A DNA stretch of 6,069 nt from Methanobacteriota archaeon (GTDB lineage: Archaea; Halobacteriota; Methanomicrobia; Methanomicrobiales; Methanospirillaceae). The translations under genes were made by a program, and so were the position numbers. Positions 6,049 through 6,069 of the stretch are shown here, piece by piece. Under the pieces are notes generated by a model, which was not told the DNA's origin, ran no database searches, and saw only the letters and a list, made by a program, of their open reading frames with translations. The stretch is taken from assembly GCA_009779205.1 (NCBI GenBank), contig WRER01000060.1:1-6069 (forward strand), written 5' to 3'. The first letter of the stretch is position 1; every line of letters starts with the position of its first letter.

Positions 6049-6069
6049 TTGTTTAGGAAAGCATTTTTC

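Larger units (their letters stand above)
5751..6069. other. Noncoding region upstream of the GT-C/GT2/EamA operon
   Basis: These 319 bases at the right end hold no convincing gene. Contents are the proximal TATA candidate (5766-5775), a distal TATA candidate (5972-5983), an 8-bp inverted repeat (5899-5929), a small perfect hairpin near the edge (6037-6048) and a recurring CCTCT/AGAGG motif at 5838, 5902, 5922, 5993 and 6031. Short minus-strand ATG frames of 12, 15 and 18 codons are present, none with a good ribosome binding site. One of them (5818-5856) encodes MAEIKEELQKTK, which resembles a natural charged C-terminal helix. The region may be a long leader, a small RNA locus, or decayed sequence. 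Confidence 0.55.

Noticed and set aside
1..6069. CRISPR array, tRNA, rRNA or full insertion sequence
   Set aside because: No regularly spaced long repeats, no cloverleaf or rRNA-like sequence, and no transposase motifs were seen on either strand.

Overview
The window looks like chromosomal DNA from a moderately AT-rich euryarchaeon, most likely a methanogen of the Methanomicrobia (Methanospirillum-like). This is judged from protein style, archaeal TATA-like boxes, GGAG-type ribosome binding sites and remembered relatives; no search was run. It holds the end of one plus-strand gene and four complete minus-strand genes. There is no rRNA, tRNA, CRISPR array or transposase gene.

Layout from left to right. 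Positions 1-171 are the 3' end of a plus-strand gene, probably dihydroorotase (pyrC). Positions 172-539 are a convergent gap carrying a hairpin just after pyrC, a 111-bp palindromic MITE-like element flanked by TA (277-391), and a T-run that may end the minus-strand transcript. Positions 540-2177 (minus) encode a UbiB/ABC1/ADCK-type atypical kinase with two C-terminal membrane helices. After a 112-bp gap come three minus-strand genes in series: a 118-aa EamA/SMR-type four-helix protein resembling ArnE/ArnF (2290-2646), a family 2 glycosyltransferase with two C-terminal membrane helices (2648-3598), and a large polytopic protein of GT-C architecture (3654-5738). Positions 5751-6069 are noncoding, with two candidate promoters and several short inverted and direct repeats.

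Transcription of the minus-strand set runs from right to left: GT-C-like protein, GT2, small EamA protein, then UbiB-like kinase. The first three fit together as a lipid-linked sugar relay. GT2 would load a sugar onto a polyprenyl phosphate at the cytoplasmic face. The EamA/ArnE-like protein would flip it. The GT-C protein would transfer the sugar to an acceptor outside the cell, such as an S-layer glycoprotein or a lipid. The division of labour is that of ArnC-ArnE/F-ArnT or GtrB-GtrA-Gtr, but sugar and acceptor cannot be read from the sequence. GT2 and the EamA gene are tightly coupled, with one base between stop and start and the ribosome binding site inside the GT2 end. The kinase gene may have its own promoter and a nearly leaderless transcript, so its membership in the operon is uncertain.
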